In this document: positions 37,970 to 46,067 of the stretch, in pieces
How the letters are laid out: each line of letters opens with the position of its first letter
Position numbering within the stretch: position 1 is the first letter of the stretch
Origin: Edaphobacter modestus
GTDB taxonomy: Bacteria; Acidobacteriota; Terriglobia; Terriglobales; Acidobacteriaceae
Direction: 5' to 3'
DNA length: 64,000 nucleotides
Assembly: GCF_004217555.1 (NCBI RefSeq)
Contig: NZ_SHKW01000001.1
Coordinates: 2,542,001-2,606,000 of the forward strand
Made by a program: the position numbers and the translations under genes
The notes under the pieces: model-generated
Databases searched by the model: none
Seen by the model: only the letters and a program-made list of their open reading frames with translations
What the model was told of the DNA's origin: nothing

Positions 37970-39701
37970 TAAGCAGCCTTATGTTCCTGTTTCATCCGAT
38001 GCAGGTGATTGTCATGTCGGGTGGGACGCTATCCGGGAGAACCTCCGCCGATTGACGAGCGGCAAGCGCTGCGTCGTTTGCGTCGAGTGCTATCCGGGCG
38101 TGTCCGTGCGGGAGATCAAACAGGAGCTCGAAGCAGCGCTCGATCCGCAGGTTGTCATCGATACCGAATCACTTCTTCTGTCACCGGATGAGATCGACAA
38201 GCGAGTCTCACCATTGCTGACGGATGACCCCGTCTTCGGAACGTTCAACTCGGTTGAGGTGCGCGACTTCTTCGATCCCCTCAAGGTGTCAGAAGCGCAG
38301 AAAAAACTCGAGTCGTCGACCGCAGGAATCGCGCTAGTTATCGGCACTGGTGCTGTTGAGATTGCGAACGAATACTACGTTCTTGTCTACGCTGACCTAG
38401 CCCGCTGGGAAATACAAAGACGACAGCGCGCAGGAGAGATCGGCAATCTCGGAGCGAATAACACCGACGAATCGCCGGCTCAGAAATATAAGCGGGCGTA
38501 CTTCCTCGATTGGCGGGCGGCGGATCGAATCAAACAGAAGCTGCTTCCTACCATCGATTTTCTTTTCGACACGAACGACCAAGCTACGCCCAAGATGATT
38601 ACGGGCGATCAGATGAGAGCTGGTCTTGACCAGGCAGCACGCCAACCGTTTCGCGTCGTGCCATTCTTCGATCCAGGTCCCTGGGGAGGTCACTGGATGG
38701 AACGTGAGTTCGATCTTCCCAAGGACGTTCCGAATTACGCCTGGTGCTTCGACTGTGTGCCGGAGGAAAACAGTCTCCTCCTCGGTTTCGGGACGGTTCG
38801 TGTCGAGATCCCGGCGATCAATCTCGTCTTCGCTCACCCCACGGAGCTCTTAGGGAGCTATATCTTCGGACGGTTTGGGGCTGAGTTCCCCATCCGCTTC
38901 GATTTCCTCGACACAATCGAGGGCGGCAATCTCTCTTTACAGGTCCATCCTCTCAATGATTACGTGCGCAAGCATTTCGGCCTGGCATATACCCAGGACG
39001 AGAGCTATTACATGCTCGATGCCGAGCCCAATGCGACCGTTTATCTCGGCCTGAAGGAAGATATCAATCCATCCGCGATGCTGCAGGATCTGCAGGCCGC
39101 ACAAGAAGGTGGACCAGACTTCGACGCTGACCGCTACGTGAGCAAATGGCCTGCACGCAAACACGACCACTTCCTCATTCCGGCAGGGACGGTGCATTGT
39201 TCCGGAGCGGGCAGCATGGTGCTCGAGATCAGTGCGACTCCTTACATCTTCACGCTCAAGCTATGGGATTGGGGCCGTCTCGGGCTGGACGGACAACCGC
39301 GACCGATCAATATCGCCCGAGGAGAAGAGAACATCCAATGGGACCGCAAGGCGGCATGGATCAAGGAGAACCTGGTCAACAGGATTGAAGCCGTCGGTCA
39401 AGGAGAAGGCTGGCGCGAAGAACGTACCGGCCTTCATGAACTCGAATTCATTGAGACTCGCCGTCATTGGTTTACCGGCACCGTCCCGCACGATACCAAC
39501 GCAACCGTGAACGTACTGAATCTGGTTGAGGGCGAGGAGGCGATTGTTGAGAGCCTTACAGGCTCATTCGCGCCGTTCGTCGTACATTATGCGGAGACCT
39601 TTATCGTTCCCGCGGCCGTGGGTGGCTACCAGATCCGGCCTCATGGACCATCGGTTGGCAAGCAGTGCGCCACACTCAAGGCATACGTGCGACCGGAATG
39701 A
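37962..39701 (+). CDS. Class I mannose-6-phosphate isomerase-like protein with extra N-terminal domain
   Basis: 579 residues. The C-terminal 330 are a ManA-type cupin: GGNLSLQVHPLNDYVRKHFG with the zinc-binding Gln-x-His, a YYMLDAEPNATVYLGL stretch, and HFLIPAGTVHCSGAGSMVLE with the second metal His. It interconverts mannose-6-phosphate and fructose-6-phosphate. The N-terminal 240 residues form a separate domain (GKRCVVCVECYPGVSVREIK; LLTDDPVFGTFN) that I do not recognise, though it resembles a nucleotide- or sugar-handling domain seen fused to bacterial ManA. The gene overlaps the kinase and likely shares its transcript. Confidence 0.82.
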   Translation: MYDKQPYVPVSSDAGDCHVGWDAIRENLRRLTSGKRCVVCVECYPGVSVREIKQELEAALDPQVVIDTESLLLSPDEIDKRVSPLLTDDPVFGTFNSVEVRDFFDPLKVSEAQKKLESSTAGIALVIGTGAVEIANEYYVLVYADLARWEIQRRQRAGEIGNLGANNTDESPAQKYKRAYFLDWRAADRIKQKLLPTIDFLFDTNDQATPKMITGDQMRAGLDQAARQPFRVVPFFDPGPWGGHWMEREFDLPKDVPNYAWCFDCVPEENSLLLGFGTVRVEIPAINLVFAHPTELLGSYIFGRFGAEFPIRFDFLDTIEGGNLSLQVHPLNDYVRKHFGLAYTQDESYYMLDAEPNATVYLGLKEDINPSAMLQDLQAAQEGGPDFDADRYVSKWPARKHDHFLIPAGTVHCSGAGSMVLEISATPYIFTLKLWDWGRLGLDGQPRPINIARGEENIQWDRKAAWIKENLVNRIEAVGQGEGWREERTGLHELEFIETRRHWFTGTVPHDTNATVNVLNLVEGEEAIVESLTGSFAPFVVHYAETFIVPAAVGGYQIRPHGPSVGKQCATLKAYVRPE

Positions 39702-39719
39702 AGCGACCACCGAACCGCT

Positions 39720-40496
39720 CTAGAGTTCGAATGAACGCCAGACCGTCGCGAACAAGGATGGTTCTGAAACCCACTGGAGACTTTCCGGAGCCTGAGCGAA
39801 CTGATCATAGATCGATGTGTCGGATAGCCCAAGCTCCGGATAAGCTCTCGCCTTGTGCTCTTCCAGGCAAGAGCTTCGATACCGAGGATTGCTCTCCCAA
39901 CGGATGCCACCGTTCTCATCGAGGATTGGGAACCAAGCCAAGCCTCCGCGCGCCCTCACCCCGTCGTACACGAAGCCGTAGTCGCGGTCACAGCATGCTG
40001 CGAAAATCATTCGTTCATGCGGGTTGGCGTTGATCACGCAATGAGCCCAACCCGGCGGGACAACGACTCGATCTCCAGGCAAGGCGGTGACTGCAAGGCA
40101 TCTACCTGGGTCATCACTCGTCGATTCCTGAGCATAGATGATCGCGGTGCCGTCCCATATCTCGAACAACTCCGGCGCCGACCATCCGGAATGGGCCGAA
40201 ATCTTGTGAATGTGTCCCTGACTGCGTACCGGTTCGCGCCCGAGTCTGCCGGCAGGGTATGAGACAACGCCGAACAAGAGATTGCGGCGCTCCAATTCAC
40301 CTTTGTGCTCTTCTCTGCCGACATCCATCACGATGCTGTAGACCGGGTCAGGTCCGCTGCACTGCGGATCAAGAAGACTGGCGCGAATAGCATCTAAACG
40401 CCGGTGCTCTGGAAGTGGCCCAAACACGTTCGCACCGTACTCAAACTTTTGCGTTGCTTCATTCCATCGTAGATCGAGATTTCGTGATGACGACAT
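39720..40496 (-). CDS. Cupin-type glucose-6-phosphate isomerase
   Basis: 258 residues from the ATG at 40496 (weak GGA upstream, 17 bp after the preceding gene's stop). An in-frame TTG at 40559 would overlap the preceding gene by 47 bp. The cupin metal site is visible in RSQGHIHKISAHSGWSAPEL with a downstream VPPGWAHCVIN, matching the archaeal-type phosphoglucose isomerase fold (pfam06560-like). Role: glucose-6-phosphate to fructose-6-phosphate. It is the second gene of a two-gene minus-strand operon, transcribed toward the mannose isomerase gene. Confidence 0.8.
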   Translation of the reverse strand: MSSSRNLDLRWNEATQKFEYGANVFGPLPEHRRLDAIRASLLDPQCSGPDPVYSIVMDVGREEHKGELERRNLLFGVVSYPAGRLGREPVRSQGHIHKISAHSGWSAPELFEIWDGTAIIYAQESTSDDPGRCLAVTALPGDRVVVPPGWAHCVINANPHERMIFAACCDRDYGFVYDGVRARGGLAWFPILDENGGIRWESNPRYRSSCLEEHKARAYPELGLSDTSIYDQFAQAPESLQWVSEPSLFATVWRSFEL

Positions 40497-40512
40497 ATCC
40501 GATCCAATGGGC

Positions 40513-41064
40513 TCAAGGCTGTGTGGAGGGTACCAAGCGAGGAGAGCCTTCACTGGCAATCACACGGTGACTGAATCCTTCTCGTTGAATGGTCCCGTAG
40601 TCGTGACCGGCATCGCTCGCCCAGCATGCCCAGAAGATCAAGGGATCTTGCCCGGTGTTCACCACTCGGTGTGCAGTGTGCCCGGGAATGTAATGTAAGG
40701 AGCCCGGCGTCATCTGCTCCCAGCGGCCACTCCGGGACTCGTCCATGAGGAGCAACATCCCCGTTCCTTGAACGGCGGTGTAGTACTCTCCGCGATCACG
40801 TTTCGCATGGAAATGTCCTCGCGTCATGAAGAACTCCTCCCCTACCCTTCCCGGCTCAATGACGGTCACTCCCCAAAACAGCCCGCCTTCGTTATCTTGC
40901 GCCGTGGGCTGTGTCCATTCCACGGAATAGACCAGGGTTTCCGGGTCCATAGAGGTCCACGCTGCGTGATCCTCGAAGACATCTTCAAGGTCACGGATTT
41001 TCTTGGATAGCCGAAGCACTCCCTCTCCAGCGATTTTGCCGCCCAGCCAATCAAGTTCCATCAT
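40513..41064 (-). CDS. Cupin-type glucose-6-phosphate isomerase (second paralogue)
   Basis: 183 residues with a near-textbook archaeal-type PGI cupin motif: MTRGHFHAKRDRGEYYTAVQ with His, His and Glu metal ligands, then LHYIPGHTAHRVVNTG with the last His. It is closer to the characterised PGI family than its downstream neighbour, so one of the two may act on another sugar phosphate. It is divergent from the sugar porter gene, with TTTCG repeats between them. Confidence 0.85.
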   Translation of the reverse strand: MMELDWLGGKIAGEGVLRLSKKIRDLEDVFEDHAAWTSMDPETLVYSVEWTQPTAQDNEGGLFWGVTVIEPGRVGEEFFMTRGHFHAKRDRGEYYTAVQGTGMLLLMDESRSGRWEQMTPGSLHYIPGHTAHRVVNTGQDPLIFWACWASDAGHDYGTIQREGFSHRVIASEGSPRLVPSTQP

Positions 41065-41105
41065 CCTGATCCACTTCCCGCGACTCTACATTAGCGGGTT
41101 TGGTG

Positions 41106-41175
41106 ATCGAAACACAATCTATTTCGCTTCCTCACGCTTGCGTTATCGCCAATTTCGATCATTGAAACTTACGAA
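41106..41175. promoter_or_regulatory. Cluster of TTTCG/CGAAA elements, candidate DeoR operator
   Basis: The divergent promoter region holds GATCGAAA (41106-41113), TTTCG (41132-41136), TTTCGATC (41153-41160) and CGAAA (41171-41175). The first and third are exact inverted repeats 39 bp apart. DeoR-family regulators often recognise repeats containing TTTCG, and such a regulator gene ends this locus. Inference only. Confidence 0.4.
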
Positions 41176-41277
41176 ATGAGCCATAACGATTGACTTAGAG
41201 GTGCTAACCGACTATCACGTTATAGATGGAGAAGTATCTGACGCAGTCCAACTCACTCTTTTCGATGCGGGGCCAAA

Positions 41278-42654
41278 ATGTCGGGAATCGAACCAACCAC
41301 GCGGTCTCAGCGCTCGGGAACGAGCAACTCTGCTTATGTCTGGTTTGTGGCCTCGGTGGCTGCTGCCTCGGGATTCCTCTTCGGGTTCGATACGGCGGTC
41401 ATCAATGGCGCACTCGTCTTTCTGAAAGTCCATTTCGGTCTCACAAGCTTTCAGACAGAAATCGCCGCGAGTTCCCTTCTCTTAGGATGTCTGGTCGGCG
41501 CTGGCGCAGCCGGCAAATGCAGCGACCTGTTCGGACGTCGCAAGAGCCTGATGGGCGCCGCACTGCTCTTTGCAGTATCCGCACTCGGGAGTGCTCTTGC
41601 TGTCAGCTTCGTCTTCTTTGCATGCATGCGCGGTTTCGGAGGCCTGGCAATCGGGCTTGCTTCAGCTCTCACCCCCGTCTACATCTCGGAGGTAGCACCA
41701 CCGGAGAGTCGGGGGCGACTTGTCTCACTGAATCAACTCGCGATCGTGACGGGAATTCTGGTTGCGTACCTCAGCAACTGGCAACTCGCAGGGCTAGGTT
41801 CGACGAGCTGGCGATGGATGTTCGGGGTGGCTGCCTTTCCTTCGGTCGGCTTTCTGGTCGGATTGTTCTACATACCGGAGAGCCCGCGCTGGCTGGTCGC
41901 TAACAACCAGAGGGAAGCAGGGTACGCGGTCCTGGAGAAGATCGCCGGACCACACGGCGTTCAGGCGGAAATGAATGCCATCGAGCTTGCGATCTCAGAA
42001 GAGGGCGGAGGGGCCGGAGAACTGTTCTCGGAACAAATGCGGCCGCGACTCCTCATCGCCATTGCTCTTGCCGTGCTCGAACAGATCTGCGGGATCAACA
42101 CGGTGCTCTACTACGGGGCCCTAATCTTCGCCCAACAGTTCCACGGTCAGTCCATGAAGCTCGCCATTGGCGTCAATGTGGTCGTCGGCCTGGTGAACCT
42201 GATCTTTACCATCGTGGCCATGTTCTTCATTGACCGCTGGGGCCGTAGATTGCTTTTCCTTGTTGCAACGGCTGGTATGGCTATCTCGCTCACGGTCCTG
42301 GCCGCGTCGTTCAAGTTAGGGCCTGGCGGCCAATATCTGATCTTCGGCTGCATCTTGGCTTACATTGCCTTTTTCGCGGTCGGCCTGGGGCCGGGCGTGT
42401 GGGTTTATATCGCCGAGATCTTTCCCACCCGCGTGCGCGGTCAAGCTACCTCGATTGCCACTATGGCTTTGTGGTCTGCGTGTCTGGTCGTGACCCTTAC
42501 CTTTCTCTCCATTGTTGACAGCATGGGCCTCTCCGGAGCGTTTGCCCTATACGCGTTGCTATCCTTGATAACATTCGTTTTCATTTGGAAATGGATTCCC
42601 GAGACACGTGGGAAGTCACTCGAACAAATACAGCACTATTGGAGCCAGCGATAA
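41278..42654 (+). CDS. Sugar porter of the major facilitator superfamily
   Basis: 458 residues, 12 predicted membrane helices. Sugar-porter signatures: FGFDTAVINGALVFLK in helix 1, the loop GRRKSLMGAALL, PVYISEVAPPESRGRL, the conserved IPESPRWLV at the middle loop, and WKWIPETRGKSLEQIQ at the end. It should import a hexose with protons. It forms an operon with the DeoR gene (TAATG overlap). Together with the kinase and isomerases it completes a route from external hexose to fructose-6-phosphate. Confidence 0.92.
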   Translation: MSGIEPTTRSQRSGTSNSAYVWFVASVAAASGFLFGFDTAVINGALVFLKVHFGLTSFQTEIAASSLLLGCLVGAGAAGKCSDLFGRRKSLMGAALLFAVSALGSALAVSFVFFACMRGFGGLAIGLASALTPVYISEVAPPESRGRLVSLNQLAIVTGILVAYLSNWQLAGLGSTSWRWMFGVAAFPSVGFLVGLFYIPESPRWLVANNQREAGYAVLEKIAGPHGVQAEMNAIELAISEEGGGAGELFSEQMRPRLLIAIALAVLEQICGINTVLYYGALIFAQQFHGQSMKLAIGVNVVVGLVNLIFTIVAMFFIDRWGRRLLFLVATAGMAISLTVLAASFKLGPGGQYLIFGCILAYIAFFAVGLGPGVWVYIAEIFPTRVRGQATSIATMALWSACLVVTLTFLSIVDSMGLSGAFALYALLSLITFVFIWKWIPETRGKSLEQIQHYWSQR

Positions 42655-43499
42655 TGGCGAAGCGTAAGCAGCCAGAGAAACCGAAGAAAGAGACGCGAGA
42701 AGCGTCCGAGCCATCTGGACCGGGCAAGCAGCAGACACGATTGAATGCGATCCTCGAACACTTGCGCAAATCTGGCAATGTCACGGTCGAATCTCTCAGC
42801 GAGAAGTTCGGGACATCTTTGGTTACGATCCGCCGCGACCTGGATCAACTGCAAAATGATGGGGTCCTTCAGCGAACCCATGGCGGCGCCGCACTGCTCG
42901 AACCTCTCTTCTACGAGCCATTCAAGAATGATCGGACTTTTCAGGCCCATCTCGAGAGCTTTTCCGATGAGAAGCGAAGGATCGGCCAGGCAGCGGCCGC
43001 ACTCGTTGAGAAAGGGGACACAATCGCGTTGACTCCGGGCACCACCACCCTTGAGGTCATCCGCGGACTTCCTTTGAACCAAAACATCACGGTTGTCACA
43101 AATACCGTCAACGTGGCCATGGAGCTATCGAAGCGGAAAGACCTCGACATCTTTGTTACGGGCGGCCATCTTCGAGGCGATTGGTTTTCCCTTGTCGGTC
43201 CTACCGCGGTGGACAGTCTGAAGCAGATGTTGATCCATACCCTGTTCATCGGTTCGGATGGCATTGACGGACAATGGGGAGTCAGCTGTCTCAGCTCGGA
43301 AGAGGCCCAACTCAACGCGGCGATGGTTAAGGCTTCCCGCCGTCGAATTGCGGTGGTTGACTCCACAAAATTCGGGAAGGTAGCGGGCTGGCGCATCTGC
43401 GATATCGGAGAGCTGAACATTCTGATCACGGATACCGGGGCCACTGACGGGATGATCGCGCCATTCGTCGAACGTGGAGTAGACGTCAGGCGGGTATGA
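42654..43499 (+). CDS. DeoR-family transcriptional regulator
   Basis: 281 residues from the ATG at 42654, which overlaps the porter's stop and has GGAG upstream. A Lys-rich N-terminal tail precedes the DeoR helix-turn-helix (RLNAILEHLRKSGNVTVESL; FGTSLVTIRRDLDQLQNDGV; QRTHGGA). The DeoR sensor domain follows (ITVVTNTVNVAMELSKR, LFIGSDGID, VVDSTKFGK), which binds a phosphosugar. It likely represses the surrounding sugar genes until a sugar phosphate accumulates. Confidence 0.92.
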   Translation: MAKRKQPEKPKKETREASEPSGPGKQQTRLNAILEHLRKSGNVTVESLSEKFGTSLVTIRRDLDQLQNDGVLQRTHGGAALLEPLFYEPFKNDRTFQAHLESFSDEKRRIGQAAAALVEKGDTIALTPGTTTLEVIRGLPLNQNITVVTNTVNVAMELSKRKDLDIFVTGGHLRGDWFSLVGPTAVDSLKQMLIHTLFIGSDGIDGQWGVSCLSSEEAQLNAAMVKASRRRIAVVDSTKFGKVAGWRICDIGELNILITDTGATDGMIAPFVERGVDVRRV

Positions 43500-43535
43500 A
43501 GAGGTGGCTCCTCGACAACTGGCGATTGATGATGG

Positions 43536-44486
43536 CTAGGTGTGGAGTCTCAACAGGTTGTTCCGATCTAGAGCGGATCGGCTGACGGGTGGCGACAGTC
43601 CGCGGCTAGCATGAGGGCGATGCCAGTTGTACTGATGCAGCCAGGGGCGAAGCTCCTGGCTGCGTTCGTCTGAGTTCCGATAGGTGCGGGCATAGGCCCA
43701 TTCTCTGAGAGCGGTCTGGATGAAGCGCTCTGCTTTGCCGTTGGTGCGCGGCGTATAAGGCCGTGTGAAGTGATGCTTCAGGCCAAGCGCACGGCAAGCG
43801 TGGGCGAACTGGCGTGATCGATAAGCCGGGCCGTTATCGGTGAGCACCGCGCGGAATCGGATGCCGAAGCGTGCATAGTAGGCCAGCGCCGCCTCAAGGA
43901 AATGCAGTACGGAGGCCTGCTTTTCATCTGGATAGATGGCCGAGAAGGCGATCCGCGAGTGGTCGTCGATGGCGACGTGCACATACTCCCAGCCTGCGCC
44001 GCCCACCGAGTCGCGGCGATCGCCGGTGACGCGGTGCGAAGGCCGCACGATGCGCCCCAGCTTCTTGATGTCCAGGTGCAGCATGTCGCCAGCACAAGCA
44101 TGCTCATAGCGAACGACCGCTGGCCGAGGCTCCAGATCGCGCATCTGGTTCAGCTTCAGTCTGCGCAGGATGCGGCTGACCGTCGCCCGGCTCAGCCCCG
44201 TCTGTTGCGCAGTGCGCAGGCCTGTCCAGCGCTGTCGCCGCAGCACTTCGACACGTCCAACCAGCTCAATGGAAGTGGGCTGCCGCAGCCTCCGGGGACG
44301 AGAGGAGCGGTCCCGCAACCCTTCCAGACCGAACTCACGATACCGGCGCACCCACTTGGCCGCTGTCTTCGCGCTCACGTGGAAGCAGGCCGCGGCCTGC
44401 TTCCACGTGCATCTCTGCTCCACAACCCGCTTCGCCAACTGCTCTCGACTGTGCACCGTCAGTCGGGCATTCTGGTGGTAGTCCAT
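43536..44486 (-). CDS. IS481 family transposase, left copy
   Basis: 316 residues: N-terminal helix-turn-helix (WKQAAACFHVSAKTAAKWVR), a second HTH, then the rve DDE core with catalytic Asp in CAGDMLHLDIKKLG, Asp in RAVLTDNGPAYRS and Glu in RTNGKAERFIQTALRE. It appears complete. The stop codon TAG lies in the flanking CTAG, outside the element. The amino-acid sequence is identical to the copy at 54915-55865. Confidence 0.92.
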   Translation of the reverse strand: MDYHQNARLTVHSREQLAKRVVEQRCTWKQAAACFHVSAKTAAKWVRRYREFGLEGLRDRSSRPRRLRQPTSIELVGRVEVLRRQRWTGLRTAQQTGLSRATVSRILRRLKLNQMRDLEPRPAVVRYEHACAGDMLHLDIKKLGRIVRPSHRVTGDRRDSVGGAGWEYVHVAIDDHSRIAFSAIYPDEKQASVLHFLEAALAYYARFGIRFRAVLTDNGPAYRSRQFAHACRALGLKHHFTRPYTPRTNGKAERFIQTALREWAYARTYRNSDERSQELRPWLHQYNWHRPHASRGLSPPVSRSALDRNNLLRLHT

Positions 44487-44567
44487 CTGGTCTCCTGGGT
44501 CGCCAAGTCTTCACAAACTCAGCTTCCCAGTTCTCGATCAGATGCACAACCTATTGAAACCTCACAA
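43540..44567 (-). mobile_element. IS481-family insertion sequence, left copy
   Basis: 1028 bp between two CTAG tetramers (43536-43539 and 44568-44571). Imperfect terminal inverted repeats begin TGTGGAGTCTCAACAGG and TGTGAGGTTTCAATAGG, with 16 of the first 20 bases matching. Confidence 0.85.
44376..44409. repeat. 34-bp perfect palindrome inside the transposase gene
   Basis: Half-site CACGTGGAAGCAGGCCG followed directly by its exact complement, no loop. It encodes the first helix-turn-helix segment (WKQAAACFHV). Also at 54992-55025 in the other copy. Confidence 0.9.
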
Positions 44568-44572
44568 CTAGT

Positions 44573-45136
44573 CTTCTAAATGAGCTTTCGCCGATCATTT
44601 CGAGGGGCGCGCGGCAGGTGCCACCAACGATATGGCTTCAGTCGAAACACATCGCGAAACGGCTCTATCCATTCCCTGCTTCGCTACCTCTTGGTTCCCC
44701 ATTGCGTGAATCAAAGATAAAGTTTGCAAGAGATTTGCAAGAACGTTTTGGCATTCTGGCACTTTTAGCGCTTCCTGCACCTCTTAGAATCTGTAAGCTA
44801 CAGATTCCATTAGCGACGCGGGAGACCGATCCCGTCTCTGGCCACGCTTCTCGGACACGGATGGGCGAAGCATGACTGAGAGTGGTCCGAGCAGGGCCCT
44901 CGCGCCATTGAATCGAGATCTTTCAGTTGAGCGGAGCTTACTGCCGCCGCAAGGCAGAAGTCTGTTGGGAACTCCAACTGGCCGTAAAACCGGCTTGTCG
45001 GAAAGGTGAAACCGAACTGCCTGAGGAGTCCTGTTTCCGGAAAGTTCGAGGGCGATGCGGGTGCCCGCCGAAGTCTTGGCCAGCATATTGCGTCAAACTG
45101 GTGTTTTGGCCGCTTTATGATGTTTCTGTCACGGTG
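44573..45136. other. Island DNA without recognised genes
   Basis: Between the IS481 copy and the repeat-framed cassette. It holds the second copy of the 29-bp dispersed repeat (44653-44681). Frames on both strands are long but have no protein-like features. Confidence 0.4.
44653..44681. repeat. 29-bp dispersed repeat, copy 2
   Basis: 27 of 29 bases match 28822-28850, same orientation, 82 bp inside the island from the IS481 end. Confidence 0.6.
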
Positions 45137-45145
45137 TGTCGAATA

Positions 45146-45179
45146 AACCACAACTTTGCGCATGCGCAAAGTTATGGTT
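45146..45179. repeat. Dyad of the left 60-bp repeat
   Basis: Two 17-bp arms without loop, 16 of 17 paired, right arm TGCGCAAAGTTATGGTT. Confidence 0.7.
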
Positions 45180-45280
45180 CCTACCAAAAGTTGTAGGTTG
45201 GTGGTGATGCGATGACGGTCTATGTCTCGGCTAATGCTCAGGGGAGTACCTGGATTGTCAGCGCGGCAATCTCTCTGAGA

Positions 45281-45688
45281 TCAGAGGATGCGCCTTCCAG
45301 TAATGGTGTACTTCGCGGGAGAATCCTGTGGCGTGATCGCCTTCTCCTCCGCAGGTTTCATCACCTCTGTACGCTTAAATGCCTCCGCGGGCCTCAATGC
45401 CTCCGGTGTCATCACCTCTGCAGACTCTTCCGGTGCCATCAACTCCGCAGAATTCTTCGCCCCTGCAGGGTTCTCTGGGATCATCGCCCACGCGAATCCG
45501 TGCGCCAGCCATAAGAAAAAGGTGGCGAAGAAGCACTCCGAAGCAAGAACAGCTACGAAGAACATTGCCTGACCTTTATTGTTGGCGTGGGCATACAACC
45601 CGATTACCAGGAAGCAAAAAGTTACGACTGAGAAGCAGATCGCCAAGCGCCCAAGCCGACGAGATAAAACACTCATGCGATTACTCAT
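45281..45688 (-). CDS. Small two-helix membrane protein, unknown function
   Basis: 135 residues with a strong ribosome site (GGAGG, 6-nt spacing to ATG). Two hydrophobic helices (LAICFSVVTFCFLVIGLYA and MFFVAVLASECFFATFFLWL) are followed by a soluble tail of about 60 residues with the repeating pattern S/A-E-x-M-x-P-E/A-E (AELMAPEESAEVMTPEAL, RTEVMKPAEE). The tail looks like a flexible low-complexity arm. I recognise no family. It is the only gene in the repeat-framed cassette, so it is the likely cargo. Confidence 0.65.
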   Translation of the reverse strand: MSNRMSVLSRRLGRLAICFSVVTFCFLVIGLYAHANNKGQAMFFVAVLASECFFATFFLWLAHGFAWAMIPENPAGAKNSAELMAPEESAEVMTPEALRPAEAFKRTEVMKPAEEKAITPQDSPAKYTITGRRIL

Positions 45689-45803
45689 TTAGGTCCTCCG
45701 TCGCTTACCTAAATAGATCTCGGAGAGTTTATCGCGGTTCGTTGTGCTCCGTCCGCATCTGCGCTGGCTGTTAGCGCAATGAATTCCTTTACTCACTCTG
45801 AAA

Positions 45804-45905
45804 GCGCAAAGTTATCATTAAATCTCCTGTTTTCCGTAGCTGCCTGCGCACACAATACGCGTCACTTAGACCCGCAGGAATATGCTTTATCGCGCAAAAT
45901 TATCG
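45804..45905. repeat. Two single half-sites related to the 60-bp repeats
   Basis: GCGCAAAGTTATC (45804-45816) and GCGCAAAATTATCG (45892-45905), direct repeats of the half-site found in the long dyads. CTGTTTTC and GAAAACAG further out form a small inverted pair. Confidence 0.5.
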
Positions 45906-45930
45906 TTTAGAAAACAGATGTTGTCGAATG

Positions 45931-45964
45931 AAGCATAACTTTGCGTTTGCGCAAGGTTATGCTT
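45931..45964. repeat. Dyad of the right 60-bp repeat
   Basis: AAGCATAACTTTGCG pairs with CGCAAGGTTATGCTT with one mismatch. The outer pair differs from the left copy by a compensatory change. Confidence 0.7.
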
Positions 45965-45994
45965 CCTACCAAAAGTTGTAGAATCGCTCGTGAA

Positions 45995-46067
45995 AAAAAA
46001 CACCATAAGCTGCTGGCCTGTAAGAAACACCATATCTTGGCCAAATAGCCAGCTTATGGTGTTTTTT
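45995..46067. repeat. Long hairpin with 18-bp perfect arms
   Basis: AAAAAACACCATAAGCTG (45995-46012) and its exact complement (46050-46067), with a further TGGCC/GGCCA pair inside. A third ACACCATA lies in the loop (46027-46034). It ends in T6, so it could terminate transcription, but the loop is long; the end of another element is also possible. Confidence 0.6.

Larger units (their letters stand above)
45137..45981. mobile_element. Repeat-framed cassette with a small membrane-protein gene
   Basis: Two 60-bp direct repeats (45137-45196 and 45922-45981; 53 of 60 identical) enclose one minus-strand gene. Each repeat contains a long dyad built on GCGCAAAGTTATG. Two further single half-sites lie inside. 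The arrangement suggests a unit moved by a recombinase encoded elsewhere, but no recombinase gene is present. Confidence 0.45.

Noticed and set aside
43902..44579. 225-codon plus-strand frame, repeated at the right IS481 copy
   Set aside because: Antisense to the transposase. Its duplication only reflects the two IS copies.
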